Shown here: positions 11,909 through 24,300 of the stretch, piece by piece
Layout: each line of letters opens with the position of its first letter
How positions within the stretch are numbered: the first letter of the stretch is position 1
Origin: Gossypium raimondii
Taxonomy: Eukaryota; Streptophyta; Magnoliopsida; Malvales; Malvaceae
DNA length: 64,000 nucleotides
Assembly: GCF_025698545.1 (NCBI RefSeq)
Contig: NC_068569.1
Location: forward strand, 11,904,001 to 11,968,000
Direction of reading: 5' to 3'
Program-made: the position numbers and the translations under genes
Notes under the pieces: generated by a model
Database searches by the model: none
The model's input: only the letters and a program-made list of their open reading frames with translations
Told to the model about the DNA's origin: nothing

Positions 11909-13000
11909 CAATGTTTCTTGAGTCCATGAAATCGTTGTTGGTTTATATTCAAAATGAGGGGAAAAAGCACTTTTTTCCAAAAAAATCAAATGATAACATC
12001 ACTATTGGGTGAAATTTTCTCTTTTTTTGACATACAATGCGTGGAATTCAATGAACCCAACAGTGACTACCATATGTTTTTTGCTATTATCACTTTCATT
12101 GAAAATACAAGTTATTCACTATGTTATTAATGGAATATAAAAGTATTAATAGACCCGATTTACATCGGCTCAAGATCCGATTTTAAAAAAAAATAAGACC
12201 TGGCTCATTTTATTGTTCAAAGAAAAGAAATTCTGTAACCAAGTTAAATCGGGTTGAGATTAAAAATTAAGCCCAAACCTCACCCAAGTTAAATTAGTGA
12301 TTTTGTTGGAATTTAATATTTCACTGTTGATAAATATAATGATTTATATAGATCAAAATAACACCCAAATCTGAATCTAAAACTTCAAAATATGGTATGA
12401 AAGAAAATAAAATAAAGATGCGATCATATTTATAACATAAAATAAAATGGGATAGGCTTTGATACTTTATGCCATTTTGATTAAAGAAAAAAAAGGAGGA
12501 AAATCATGAGTTTAGACCATATACTATTATAACCAAACAATAAACGAGTGAATATTAAATGTAACAAGAAAATGAGATGGTGTCACATTTTAATTGGTAT
12601 GTAATATTAACAGGAAAATGATATGGTGTCAAATTAAATAAAATAACTGAGGGTAAATTAGAAGATTTGAATTCATCATAATCTAAAAAGGAAAAGAAAC
12701 GCAAGATTGCATGGAAAATGCTACAACTCAGAAATGTTATTTTAAAAACAAAAACTCAAACAGCTTTAACCAGAACAAAATTTAATATTTAAATTATACT
12801 TTTGAAAGATTGAAGTTGAAAATACCATTATATTAATATTTATTTTTTATTATCGCGAAATGATTTGATTTGATAACAATAGAAGCAGTCTAAAGAGAAT
12901 ATTAGAGCTAAAAGATTCATCCTACACTGAAATAAAAATAAAATAAATTAGGATAAATGACTGGTACTGTAGTTTAACCCCCCATTTGCAGATGCCTTTT
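11909..13000. other. intergenic, AT-rich, no gene seen
   Basis: This is the stretch between the presumed right end of the MULE and the DUF1365 gene. It is AT-rich with many stops in all frames. I see no repeat with clear ends and no RNA gene. Confidence 0.5.
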
Positions 13001-13137
13001 GCCAACTTGTTTGTGTCTTGCATTGCTTGATTACACACAGCTGAAGACACCACCTTGATCACTAAAGTTCGCAACTCTTCAAGATGTCGAAGCCAAGGGT
13101 GATACTGCCACAGCCAGGATGTGTTGTTTTTATACCT
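13000..13137 (-). other. possible 3' exon of the DUF1365 gene, unconfirmed
   Basis: On the minus strand a TTTAG acceptor at 13138 is followed by an open frame (YKNNTSWLWQYHPWLRHLEELRTLVIK...) without a stop for over 55 codons. It lies 490 bp downstream of the DUF1365 stop, where GG|GTGAGC at about 13612-13618 could be a splice donor. In the model given for that gene it would be a spliced 3' untranslated exon; in another it could belong to a separate transcript. The frame is not one I recognise. Confidence 0.25.
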
Positions 13138-13625
13138 AAAGAAATTTATTTATTATATTAATGGTAGTATTTCGTTCATATTGATTTTGTTTTTTTTTGA
13201 AGTTACAACTTATAATCAGAATACTGACTGAACTCAAAATGACAAAATAGGAGGCATTTCAGAATAATTATATTATCATTACTAATATGTAATCAACTTG
13301 AAGAACCTGTAATATTAAGTCACTGTTAAAGTCTCTGATATGCACGTTGGATAGACAATGGTCTATGAAGTAAAACAAATATTTTTAACATAAAATTCAA
13401 GCAGTAAACTTGACAGTCATTATATTTAGCCATTTAAGCTCTTCAATAGCTAAATTTTTCTGCTTATAAATTGCCCTAGTTCATGACAATTAATTACCAT
13501 ATCGATATCCAACACCAGTCTTGAATAGAATCATTAGTTCTTTTGTTTGGCATGCAAGCTCAACATTTGTTTGTAACAATGCATAATGGGCTCATAATGA
13601 TGAGAAAAAAGCTCACCCATAGCGT

Positions 13626-16336
13626 TCAACACCATGGCCATTTAGCATCTTTCCATACAAAAAATCGTTCCCCATGATATCTCTCAGCCTCAGTTGCTGA
13701 ATCACTTCCTCCGACCTGCATGTGTTCATCTTTGTTCTGTCTCAATCCCGGACAGCATTGCAGTTTCCTATCACGATTCAAAGCTTCCTCCCTGTATGAT
13801 GGGTTAGTGTACCTTGGATGTTGTATGAATGACACATTTTTCCACCATAATTTCAGAGCCTGAAAAAAAAAAACAATGTGATCGAGAATGCGCACACTGA
13901 TTAAATTGTAAAGCATCTAGCAAATGCATTTCAGTCCAACCTCCAGCAGGTTGAATGACTTGATAGGATGTACGTTCCTAATGGGAACTGAAAAACCAAT
14001 GGCCACTCAACCTCTGGGGCATATCCAAATAAAACAGAGTCCAGCTGCAAAAGTAATAAACCAATCTTAAATTTCTAAGCAACTGGTGACAAACATTCAA
14101 AGTGAACCTTCTGTTGAAGGCATCCAAAAGCATAGTAGTTTCCACTCAAGATGCTATTTAGTAATGCTGATTATATCAACTCGGCACTCAGATCATAAGG
14201 CCGAGTCTAGAAGTGCAGAAAAGTTGCAACATAGGTGATAGGGCTTGAGGTAAGTGCATGTATTTACACATTAATAGCTTAGATGATCAAGAAACATCAT
14301 CAGTTATAGTTCAAATAAACAATTGAATAAGCTTGTGACTAGCGAGTATGGTCCTCTTTCAAACTTGAAAAAAGCAGCTAACACAAAGGTTACTGATTGA
14401 AAGATGGCAAAAATTGCTAGCAACATATTGAACCAAGGTTACTGATCAAAAGCAGGCAATCTCATAAGATAATTCCATATTCAATGATGTTTTATTTTAA
14501 AGTAAAATGAATATGCAAGAATAAGAAACCCGACTAGCCTGCCCAATTGATAAAATTGATTTAGAGAAACAAAGGAAAATAAAAGTAGAAAAAACAACTG
14601 TATTTCTACTGACATTATCACTCGAAGGCTGAAGCAAATTAACCAAGTTGAGTTCATATTAAGGTCAAGAGCCCGACCCGCACTAGAGTTGAGCATTGTT
14701 GAGTTCCACTTACATGCCAATATATCCATAGGGCAACTTTATGAGGCATCAGCCAGAAATATAGTGCATGATCATGCACCGATTCCAGGGAGACTCTTTT
14801 TGCTTTCAAGGTGGCCAGAAAATAATCACCAAGCTCAGGGTGTTGGACGGAAATTGTAACTAGTAAATTTTGACCAGGAGCATTTGCTCTAAGGCTCCAA
14901 CTCCCAAGCATATCCTGCACATTTTTTTCCAAAGATGCTTACATGGTTGGAGAAAACACAATTCTTGATAAAACAAAGGATGAAACAAGGAATCCCCAAA
15001 TATTACACTATAGAATCGATGTCCAGATCGAATATCCAGAACATAAAAATTAAACCATCTACAGTCTACACCAATAAACCGCTATTTTCATATATTTTAA
15101 TTGGCATGAAATTTATAGAGGAATTTGGCATCACTTGTTTATAAATCCAACAACGGAAACAACTGAAGTCATTATGAGATGTGAACCTTCGCAAACCTTA
15201 CTTTAATGGATCTCCCTATTGTCAGTCACAGTAGGATTCCCAGTACAAACAAATGCATAAGCACACCTGAACGCAACCATGCTTAATTTTATTTTTAGGC
15301 TTGCTTAAATGTTCTCTTTCCGTCTTTCATACTCGAATTTACTTTCACAGGGCAAACTCTGTTTGTGTGGAGTGCCAACAAAGTTTTTGAGTTGACACCT
15401 TATTTGCGTTTCGCTAAATAAATTCCCAACCCCAACAAATTGAGCAAACTTCCGAGTTCTGAATGGTATGTGAAAATATATAGAGAGAGACACACGCACA
15501 CTGCAAAATCATGAAGTGGATGAAACTCGAACCTACCATGAAAGGGCTGACATGCAATGGTTTTGCCACTAAATCAGAATTTGGGTCGAAAACAAATGAT
15601 ACTCTTTCGCCCCAGGGTGTATTAGTCACCTAACACGTTAAATCAACAAGGATGTCAGCAACCGAAGTACTAAAAACTTTTCGTACAAAAATGGCACTTT
15701 TCGTACTCAAAACTTTCTATAACGTAACTCGAAGTAATTTTTAAAGCAAAATTATACTAGCTCGTATTTATGTTTCCTAAAATTCTCCTCCCATTTGGGG
15801 GAAATTCAACATAGAAAATACAAACCTCAGCAATGCATTTTTTCAGAAGCTTATCGGTTCCCTCCGAATCATAGCAGTAATATAAACTCAACGGATTTTG
15901 TTCATACCCCACGCTTGGAGGAATTGTTAGTAGAAAACTGTCGCAATAATTTCATCAAAACACTAAAACAATTGAGATTTCAAAAGAAAAAAAGAGTTGA
16001 CAAAAAGAGAGGGTAAGAAAATTCAGGAGCTTACACTGGGCCATCAGTTTTGGTAATCCTACGAGCCTCGTCGGCGGAGAGGTGGTCGGGTGGCGTGTTG
16101 GGAGCGTGATCGAGGTCGAAGAGAGCATAGCGGACGGAGTAACGGAAAGAGTGGCGGACGGGGCGGCGACGGTCGTGCCATACGGTACCTTCGTAGAGTG
16201 AAACGGGTTCAAATTGGGAGGTGGAGAGAGGAAGACGGTGGCGCGTGAGGAGGAAGCGGAAGGGAAGGAGGAGAGAGAGTGTGAGGGAAGTAAAAAATTT
16301 GGATAGGATGGAGCATAAGAGATAGAAGACTTCCAT
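13626..16336 (-). CDS. DUF1365 domain membrane protein, five exons
   Basis: Exons on the minus strand are 16336-16035, 15937-15826, 15629-15537, 14914-14714 and 13859-13626, joined at GT/AG sites that keep the frame; total 942 bp, 313 residues. The DUF1365 start motif LYEGTVWHDRRRPVRHSFRY is near residues 48-67. Later blocks are IPPSVGYEQNPLSLYYCYDS, TNTPWGERVSFVFDP, LMPHKVALWIYWHALKLWW and PRYTNPSYREEAL. The N-terminus (VFYLLCSILSKFFTSLTLSLLLPFRFLL) is a likely membrane anchor. Catalytic activity is not known; bacterial relatives often sit next to cyclopropane-fatty-acid synthase-like genes, so a lipid role is a fair guess only. The ATG at 16336 was chosen because the family's N-terminal membrane segment follows it and a TATA box lies 93 bp upstream. 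A longer upstream frame through 16446 is an alternative start in another frame and was not used. Exon 5 begins ALKLWWKNV and the protein ends WKDAKWPWC. Confidence 0.8.
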
Positions 16337-16429
16337 TTTCCCGTTAAGAACTTTGAGTTTACTTGGTGGTTGGTGACTTCGTGTGTTTCACCGCTGCCTT
16401 TTGGATTGCTTGATGTTTCCACGTCTACT

Positions 16430-16437
16430 ATATATAG
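16430..16437 (-). promoter_or_regulatory. TATA box of the DUF1365 gene
   Basis: TATATATA is 93 bp upstream of the start codon at 16336. An ACGT-core element (CCACGTC) sits at 16420-16426 and another (ACACGT) just outside. Position fits a core promoter; use is not shown. Confidence 0.5.
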
Positions 16438-16536
16438 CGTTGACACGTAACCTCCGATTGCTATCTTAAATTAGTTTCTCAAAAAATGGTTATGACTAGT
16501 ATTTTTCAGAAATAAAATATTTATTTTTGATATTTT

Positions 16537-16798
16537 TTATGAAGTAAAAAATATGTATTTAAATAATTTTAAATTTATTAATATTATAATACTTTAGTGA
16601 AAATTAAAAAATATTTATTATAATTCTATTAAAATATAATTTTAATAATTTTAAGTAAATAATTTTAATATTTTAAAATTTAATTTGAATATATAAATTA
16701 TTATTTAAAAAATATAACCATTAAAAATTTAAATAAATAAAGTATTATAATATTAATAAATTTAAAATATTTAAATACATATTTTTACTTCATATAAA
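16537..16798. repeat. inverted repeat, arms of about 61 bp (foldback element)
   Basis: The left arm 16537-16597 and right arm 16738-16798 are near-perfect reverse complements: TTTATGAAGTAAAAAATATG ... AATATTATAATACTTTA against TAAAGTATTATAATATTAAT ... CATATTTTTACTTCATATAAA. I count only a few differences. Weaker pairing extends outward to about 16510 and 16830. It lies about 200 bp upstream of the DUF1365 start codon and holds no reading frame. A MITE or other foldback element is the simplest reading. Confidence 0.75.
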
Positions 16799-16859
16799 TT
16801 TATATAAAATACATTGAAATATAAATAAGTGTTAAAATGTCATTTGATTTTAAGTGTTC

Positions 16860-18600
16860 TCTCAAATGCAAAAGCTAAAAAAATGTTTTTCTTTTATCTC
16901 AAACACTTTTAACTTCAAAAGGTGTCAGTTTAGCATTGGCTATGACATCCAAATCACTTTTAAAAAGTAATGAGAAACAAAAATTTTGCTATTATTCCCT
17001 ATATTCAACGTAGATTAGGGGTATGCATTTTTCAGTTTTAACCAATCAAACTAAGATAGTTCGATTAATCGATCGGTCATCAAATCTTTTTTGATTGAGT
17101 TAGTTAAAGATTTTAAAATTTATTATTAATTAATTTAATTTAAAATTGAGTAATTAACCAAAATTATTAATTATATATTATAGGCCCACTATATTACATA
17201 TAAGTCCAACATATTAGAGATAGGTCCAATACATTATATAAGCCCAATATATAAATTTTAATGGATTCATAAGTATTATTGTAATGGGCTTAAAAATATA
17301 AAAATAAAAACATTTGTGAAAACCTTAAAAATAAATTAAAAAGTAAAAAAGAATAATGTTTTTAATTTAGTGTTGTTATTTTGTTAATTTTCTATTTCTT
17401 TTAAATTTCATTGAATTAAAAATAAAGAAAATTTTTTGTCATAGATTATTTTTATGTTTTAAAATTGTTTAAATAAACATGAACAAATTTTGGTTAATTA
17501 GGTTAACAGTTCAATTCAACTGAAATTAATTCGGTTGATTAATAGGTTTTAGAAAAAAAATAGGTTTGGTTAAAGGTTTTAGAATTTTGATTAATTTGAT
17601 TAATGGTAATTCGGTTCAGGTGTTAACTGAACTGATCGCTTGAACAGTTGATCATAAATTTAGTCCATATGTTTAAAATGATAAAATTTTAGTAATGTAC
17701 TTTTCAATTTGATTAATTTTAATCATTGTACTTTTTAACTTTGAAATTTCATTCCTAGCCCAAACATGAACTTTTTTTACGATAATGATTAAAACAAATT
17801 GGCTAAATTATGCTATTAGTCTTATATTTTGCATAAAGTTGTAGATTTACTTAATATTTCCTAATTGGACCATTATTAGTCATTATATTTTTGAATTTCA
17901 AAATTTTAATTTTGACGTAAACAACAACGGTTAAACTAATTGGCGGCTTTTTTGTGGACAATATATAAAATAGAAAATTGACATTATATTACACATATGA
18001 TAACATATTTACCAATTAAATAATTATTTAATACACAAATAAAGAATATTTTTCATTTTCACAAGCGGAGTTTAACAAATCTTATAAATATATAGAAATA
18101 AAATACATGATAATCTTTTAACCCCATGTATAAACTTAAAACTATTTTATCATCAATCAATCAATGAGATTTATAAAAAAGATTTTCTCAAATACAATTT
18201 TTTTTTTTTACTATAAAAGATGGATGTGATGTGATGTGGTTAATCAAACATGAGTCCTTGTCATAGAAATCGTAAGCTGAGAAGTAGCAGATTATTGTCT
18301 CTACGATTCCCATCCACATTACCGAGCAACTCGGTAGGTCACCAATATAGCATGATCATGTACAACCCATGGTCATCATCTTATCTTACACTCACATTAT
18401 CATCCAATCAAACCTCCCTACCTTTCAATTAACTGCACGTGTCATAAATTCAATCGCCGAAACAAACGGTGGCGTTCGCCATGCAGTTAGCCAGTTTCTC
18501 GCTCTAATTTCTTTCGCTTTTGGGGTACTTCAAACAAATCGCCCAACGTAAACAAGAAATAAACCAAATAAAATAAAAACAGCCTCAAATTCTCCGCCCA
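16860..18600. other. intergenic between two divergent genes, no gene seen
   Basis: This stretch is AT-rich and has stops in every frame. It contains short 'aaattcggtt' and 'ggttaa' type pieces like those of decayed plant repeats, but nothing with clear borders. It is the shared upstream region of the DUF1365 and pyruvate dehydrogenase genes. Confidence 0.5.
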
Positions 18601-18619
18601 TTTTCTTTTCATTTTCACG

Positions 18620-18626
18620 TATAAAT
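18620..18626 (+). promoter_or_regulatory. TATA box of the pyruvate dehydrogenase E1-beta gene
   Basis: TATAAAT is about 85 bp upstream of the start codon and is followed by a pyrimidine-rich leader (TTTCACTCCTCCTC), which suits a plant core promoter. Confidence 0.5.
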
Positions 18627-18710
18627 TTCACTCCTCCTCTTAATAAATCATTTGCGATCCCATTTCTTTGAAATAAAATTTCGTTTGTATTTTTCGCCGG
18701 TGCAAATCCA

Positions 18711-21308
18711 ATGGCTGCGATCTTCCAAGGAGTTGGAGCTGCCGCAGCTTTGTCATCCTCACTGTCCAATTCTTTCGATTCCAAGAAATTCGTTTCCTCT
18801 CCTTGTAGACCCTTCTCCGGTTCGCTGCTCTTAGGATTTTCTTCGATTTTCTTTTATTTTCATTTCTTTCCATCTTTGTAAGTTTTTTTTTTTTTCAATT
18901 TGATTTTGTGCAGTGAGGAAAGGAGCGAGCTTTGCAGTTGTCAGATCCGATGGAAGAGTAAATCTGAACCCTAAGGGCCGAAGGGCTCAACAATTGATTT
19001 CCAATGCAGTCGCAGTAATGACTCTCTTTCACATTTTGGATTTTGAAGTTTATTTTTATTTTTTAAATTTTGTGTTACTGATTGTATTCTTAATTTTATT
19101 TAGACCAAATCTGATAGCGCCGCTGCTTCTTCATCCTCGAAACCAGGGTATGATTCTATTTCCGATTTAGAGTTAACTTTCGAATTAGTGTTACATAGTA
19201 GTTAGTTGCTTAATATTTGTTAAACACGAGTTTTATGAAAGTGAAAGCAAGTATTTAAGTCTTCTATATCTCGTGGAAATATGAAAGATGTCGATGTTAG
19301 TACTATATAATTTGCATTAATTGGAAAATGCCTTCAACTTTGCCACCTAACAACATTCCTGTAAGATAGCGTTGAATTCTTTCCTTTTCGTTCTTTTCTT
19401 GTCTTATTTTGGAATGTTAATGGATTTTGGTTTTCTATTCGGATTTATCCATTTCTAGCCTTTGACTGAATAAATGAATATTGCTTTTGTCTTGTTTAAT
19501 CACAATTTTGATTTTCTTATGTATGACTTTTCTAAAATAAGAGAATTATCTTCGATGCCATAGTTTTTAGCTTGCACTATGCTTCTGCTGCGTGTAGAAC
19601 AACGTTTTTAACCTCCTATTATGTTGTGAGGTCCAGGCATTTGACTCCATTCACATCTTTCTAAAATCACTGGGCTTTTTCACAAATGTCAAGCATTGTT
19701 CTTTTCCGTTGCAATCATGCAACTTTTATGCCTTGTTTGGTTATCTAGTGTATTAACACAAGGAAAATCTTAATTATTACATAAGTATTAAAATTGTTTG
19801 CCATAACATAAATAATAATTAGTATAAAGTTAAACTAAAAATAGAAATATGAGGAAAACTCTTGTAAAAAAGTAAGACCTCTTCAAAATAAGTAAAATAA
19901 TTTCCTTCCTTCTGCTAAAAACAAGTCGTGAGTGGATAAAAATTAGCAAGTGAAGTTAGTTTATTGCTAACTCATGTACTAAAACATATTGAGAAAATAA
20001 TACTCCTACCAAGCATGGCATTAGTGCAATGATTGAGTCATCCCAGTCTGTCAACTAGATGTCATGGATATGTGTGTCAAATGTTGAATAGAAATGCCGT
20101 TGCCGGAGACCTATGTGTGGATCTATGTGTGCATGCTTATAAGTTTGTATGTATATATGTAGTCTTTGTTTGTGTGTGTTGCTATGGAGTTATGTTGCAT
20201 TGTCAAATTTTTGCATTCATACTTGTTATTATAATCATGTCTTTTGTTTTGCTTTTTTTTTTATGGACAAATGTTGACACCCTTTCAGTATCTATTATCA
20301 GGGATATATCTAACGAGATATATATTGTATTCCAGGCATGAGCTTTTACTTTTTGAAGCTCTGCAAGAGGGTTTGGAAGAAGAAATGGAGAGGGATATCC
20401 GTGTATGTGTCATGGGCGAAGATGTGGGTCACTATGGAGGTTCATACAAAGTGACCAAAGGACTGGCAAAAAAATTTGGGGACCTTAGGGTTCTTGACAC
20501 CCCAATTGCTGAGAACTCCTTCACTGGCATGGGAATTGGGGCTGCTATGACTGGTTTGAGACCAGTTGTTGAGGGCATGAACATGGGATTTCTCCTCCTT
20601 GCTTTTAATCAGATCTCCAACAACTGTGGTATGCTTCATTATACATCCGGTGGCCAGTTTACCATACCAATAGTCATTCGTGGGCCTGGTGGTGTTGGAC
20701 GTCAACTGGGGGCTGAGCATTCTCAACGTCTTGAGTCATACTTTCAGTCAATCCCTGGAATCCAAATGGTTGCATGCTCCACCCCATACAATGCCAAGGG
20801 CTTAATGAAGGCTGCAATCAGAAGTGAGAACCCTGTTATCCTTTTTGAGCATGTTTTGCTTTACAACCTCAAGGAGAGAATCCCAGACGAGGATTATATC
20901 TGTAATCTTGAGGAAGCTGAGATGGTAAGGCCTGGAGAACATGTCACCATTCTAACCTATTCAAGGATGAGGTATCATGTAATGCAGGCGGCTAAAACAT
21001 TGGTGAACAAGGGTTATGATCCTGAAGTAATTGATATTAGGTCTTTGAAACCATTTGATCTTTACACTATTGGGAACTCAGTTAAGAAAACACATCGTGT
21101 TCTTATCGTGGAGGAGTGCATGCGGACTGGTGGTATTGGTGCTAGCTTGATAGCTGCGATTACTGAGAATTTCAACGATTACTTGGATGCTCCAATTATG
21201 TGCTTATCTTCACAGGATGTGCCTACACCATATGCTGGAACCCTGGAGGAAGTGACTGTTGTTCAGCCTGCCCAGATTGTGACAGCCGTTGAGCAGCTCT
21301 GCCAGTAA
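18711..21308 (+). CDS. pyruvate dehydrogenase E1 beta subunit, plastid form
   Basis: Four exons, 18711-18819, 18914-19014, 19104-19147 and 20336-21308, with GT/AG borders and frame kept throughout, give 1227 bp and 408 residues. It is the thiamine-diphosphate E1 beta chain that decarboxylates pyruvate to feed fatty acid synthesis in the plastid; it acts with E1 alpha, E2 and E3. The first 70 or so residues ([20 protein letters not shown]...) are Ser/Ala-rich and act as a transit peptide. The mature enzyme starts near [17 protein letters not shown] (residue 86). Glu113 in [11 protein letters not shown] is the conserved acidic residue of the cofactor site. The pyrimidine-binding domain runs to about 260 and the transketolase C-terminal domain follows, ending VTAVEQLCQ. 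Length agrees with the plant plastid family (about 406). The residue before TVVQPAQIV is Val where I remember Trp in Arabidopsis. Intron 3 is 1188 bp. Family assignment is near certain; the paralogue number is not. Confidence 0.96.
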
Positions 21309-24300
21309 TTGCAAATTTGCAATAGCAGAAATATTGATGCATGGTTGAAGTTCTGTTAGTGTTGTCATGTTTATTTTGAAACCATTCTCTTGCGACTTTG
21401 TTTTAGATTATATAAGTTTCACGAGTTATGTTAGTGTTATGTTTGTTGAGTTGCTCGTGGGTTTAAGGCATTTAGTTTGACCTTTGTTTTTTTTTTTTTT
21501 TGACTGAAATGGGCAGTAAGATCTTTAAGCAATGTTACAGGTAGGGTACTGGAAAATAGGTCTGCACTCCAGTTGCTGTCACATTACTACACACTTATGA
21601 GACAAGCCAGTGTAATTCATTTTGTCTAAATTTTTCTTATGAATGTGGTAGTGCAAATAATCTCATTTCTTCACATCTTTTTATTCTCTTTAATATTTTA
21701 GTGTGTGTGTGTGTTTTGTTGTAGCTTTCATTACTTTTTATTTACATTCAAACTTTAATCCCATCGTAGCTGCTGTAAATTTCTGCTTTTGGACCATGCT
21801 CCAAAAGATCTTGGCTCCACTAGAAAGTACATACTAACACACTAAAATATTTGGGCGTTCACTGCCTGGCTTAATGCCATTGTAGCCCAGCTAAGGTACG
21901 TTTCAAACTAACTTTAATGAAATCCAAAACCAACATTTCTTCATTTATTACGTTAGGTTAAATTTTTCAAATCTTATATATGATATAATTATGAATTTAG
22001 TACCTAGCGTTTACCCATTTTTCACTTTGGTCTTAGTTTTTTTTTTTCTATCATTTTGATTTCGATATTTTAAATTTTAAATTGCTTTTTGCTTGATGGA
22101 AAAGCTAGCTTAATTGTTAAAATTTTAGTTGTACCAACATGACAACTTATTGTCTACGTCAAATTCTAAAAAATTAATAAAAATATTTTAAAATTCAATA
22201 AATTTTGAAAAAAAATTGAGTTAACAATAAAGTTTACCTAAACAGTCATAAAATAATAGTCTAATAGTCTAATAGAAATTAATTTGATTCAACTTTGAAA
22301 TAGAATGGAAGTGATAAAATATGTCCTGCTGAACGAAGAGTAAGGTGCCAATTATAGGCTGTTTGGTCAGGCCTATTTTATAGGGCCAACAAACCAAGCT
22401 TTGGCCTTTATGACATTTTGTTGGGAGCAGAAGCTAACTCGCGCTTCTATTGTTGCTTCCCTTTTTGGGCCCTCAGTCGAGAGTAGTTTGTGTATGCCAA
22501 ACGTAGAACCTTCCTCGATCATATAAGATGAATCGTGAATGAGATGATTGAGGAGAATTTCATGTGAATCACTGGAATTTAACACAGCACATATATTTTA
22601 TAATAGCTTTCTACCATCCCTTCCCAAGACCATAAATACTCTTGGATGGCTGCTATCGTGGCATTTCCGTAGCCCCTAAAACAGGACTTTTTTTTCTTTT
22701 TTCTTTTCCGTTAGTTGAGATGGTTAGTTGTCTGGTAGAATGCATGTGACTGGGTTGAAACAAGCATGTTCAGTGGCATTCTGCTCAGCATGTGAACGTT
22801 TCATACCCTGGAAAGGGTGTTTGTAGAGGCAATATATCATGGCCCGATGAAACAGCCTAGCCTTGGGTTCACTTTGAAAGCTACCAAATGTGTATGGTAG
22901 CTGGTTTCATGCATAAGCAACCATTTCAGAGATCGACAATCTATTGCTTTCTTGATTTACTTTCAAATCTACCCATGTTGAAGACAAGAGGAATAAAATC
23001 AAATTATCTATAAGCGGTAGCAGATTTCCTAATAATGAGATAAGCCATGTTTGTATGTCCGAAACCCCCCCCCCAGCTAGTGCAGGTTTCCTCCATCCAG
23101 ATGGATGAAGTTGTAGTTTTCCTTCTTTTTTTTTCTCTTATCTAATTTCATAAAAATTGCTGCCACCCTATCTACATATATCAGCATTAATTGAAATGTC
23201 AAAGATGGTTTGATCTCGTTACTACTGATGATGGTGCTGTTTTGTTGGCTTTGATTTTCAGTCACAGGTAATAGACATATGCATGTGGGCATCTGGATGC
23301 ATCAACCTACACTATCCTTCCCTAATTAGTTGGGTGCCTATGCCTTCCAGGATAGGAAACAAAACCTGATATTTACACGCTTTTTCAAGTATTGAATAAT
23401 ATCCTTGATTTTTTTGCTATAGACTACTAGCCTCATGTAGTTTATCTCAGGTAGAGGCAATGAAGTTTTACTAATTTAGCTCAAACCTTAGGGAAGAAGG
23501 ATGATTCACAGAGTAAAATGCCATGACAGTCATGATGTTATGACCAAGTTTCTATGCAGGATTAATACAAATTATTCAATTATAGATCAGTAGTGTCTCG
23601 AATTTTTTCATCAACGCCAATATGAAGTAATAACAGTTTGTGTAGGATTGTTCCGACTGTCCTAAAGCTAGTTGTAACCATCTTTAGGGCTGTATAATTT
23701 TCAGGTTCTCTATCCAGAATGATTAGAAATAATACCAATAAATCTGAAGCTCGAAACTCCATGAGTTGCGGCTGGTGAAGACAATGCAGCAAACACTTTC
23801 TTTTAACTCCATAGTGTTTTTTTTTATTCCAACTGGACATAATGGGGGTGTTTTTGCAAGTAGCGAGCACCTTACAACTACTTGTCGAGTGTCTTATTCC
23901 TTACAGTAAGGAGAAGCAAAGGATCAATAGTAGGTGGGGTTAATTAAGTGCATCAACAATATAGCATAATCATGGTTACTATACTGCAAGCATTCTATTA
24001 ATTGAAAGAAGGGGTATGATCTTATATGTGTTACATATTTCTCATGTTCTTACTTACTTCTGTTATCTGAATGCACTCCATCGTAGTAATGTTTTTCATC
24101 TCAGAGTAATTATATTGTCTATATTACTTGAATTATGTGTGAGTGTCAGATAAAAGAATATTGTTAAATTTTAGATTTTCTATGTATTTGGAGAGACGTA
24201 TCTCCGTATATGCATCAATGTTGAATATAAATATTCAAAGAAAAAAGATGAAGAGGTCTAGTTGCTCTGCCACTTGGTATCAGAAAGAACAAATAGAGAA

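Noticed and set aside
15955..16446. 163-codon frame overlapping DUF1365 exon 1
   Set aside because: It is in another frame, has a low-complexity Ser/Thr/Pro composition and includes the TATA box of DUF1365.
20442..20726. 94-codon minus-strand frame
   Set aside because: It is antisense to the E1-beta main exon.
24265..24300. CTTGGTATCAGA, like a tRNA-Met primer-binding site
   Set aside because: No LTR end directly before it and no gag-pol after it.
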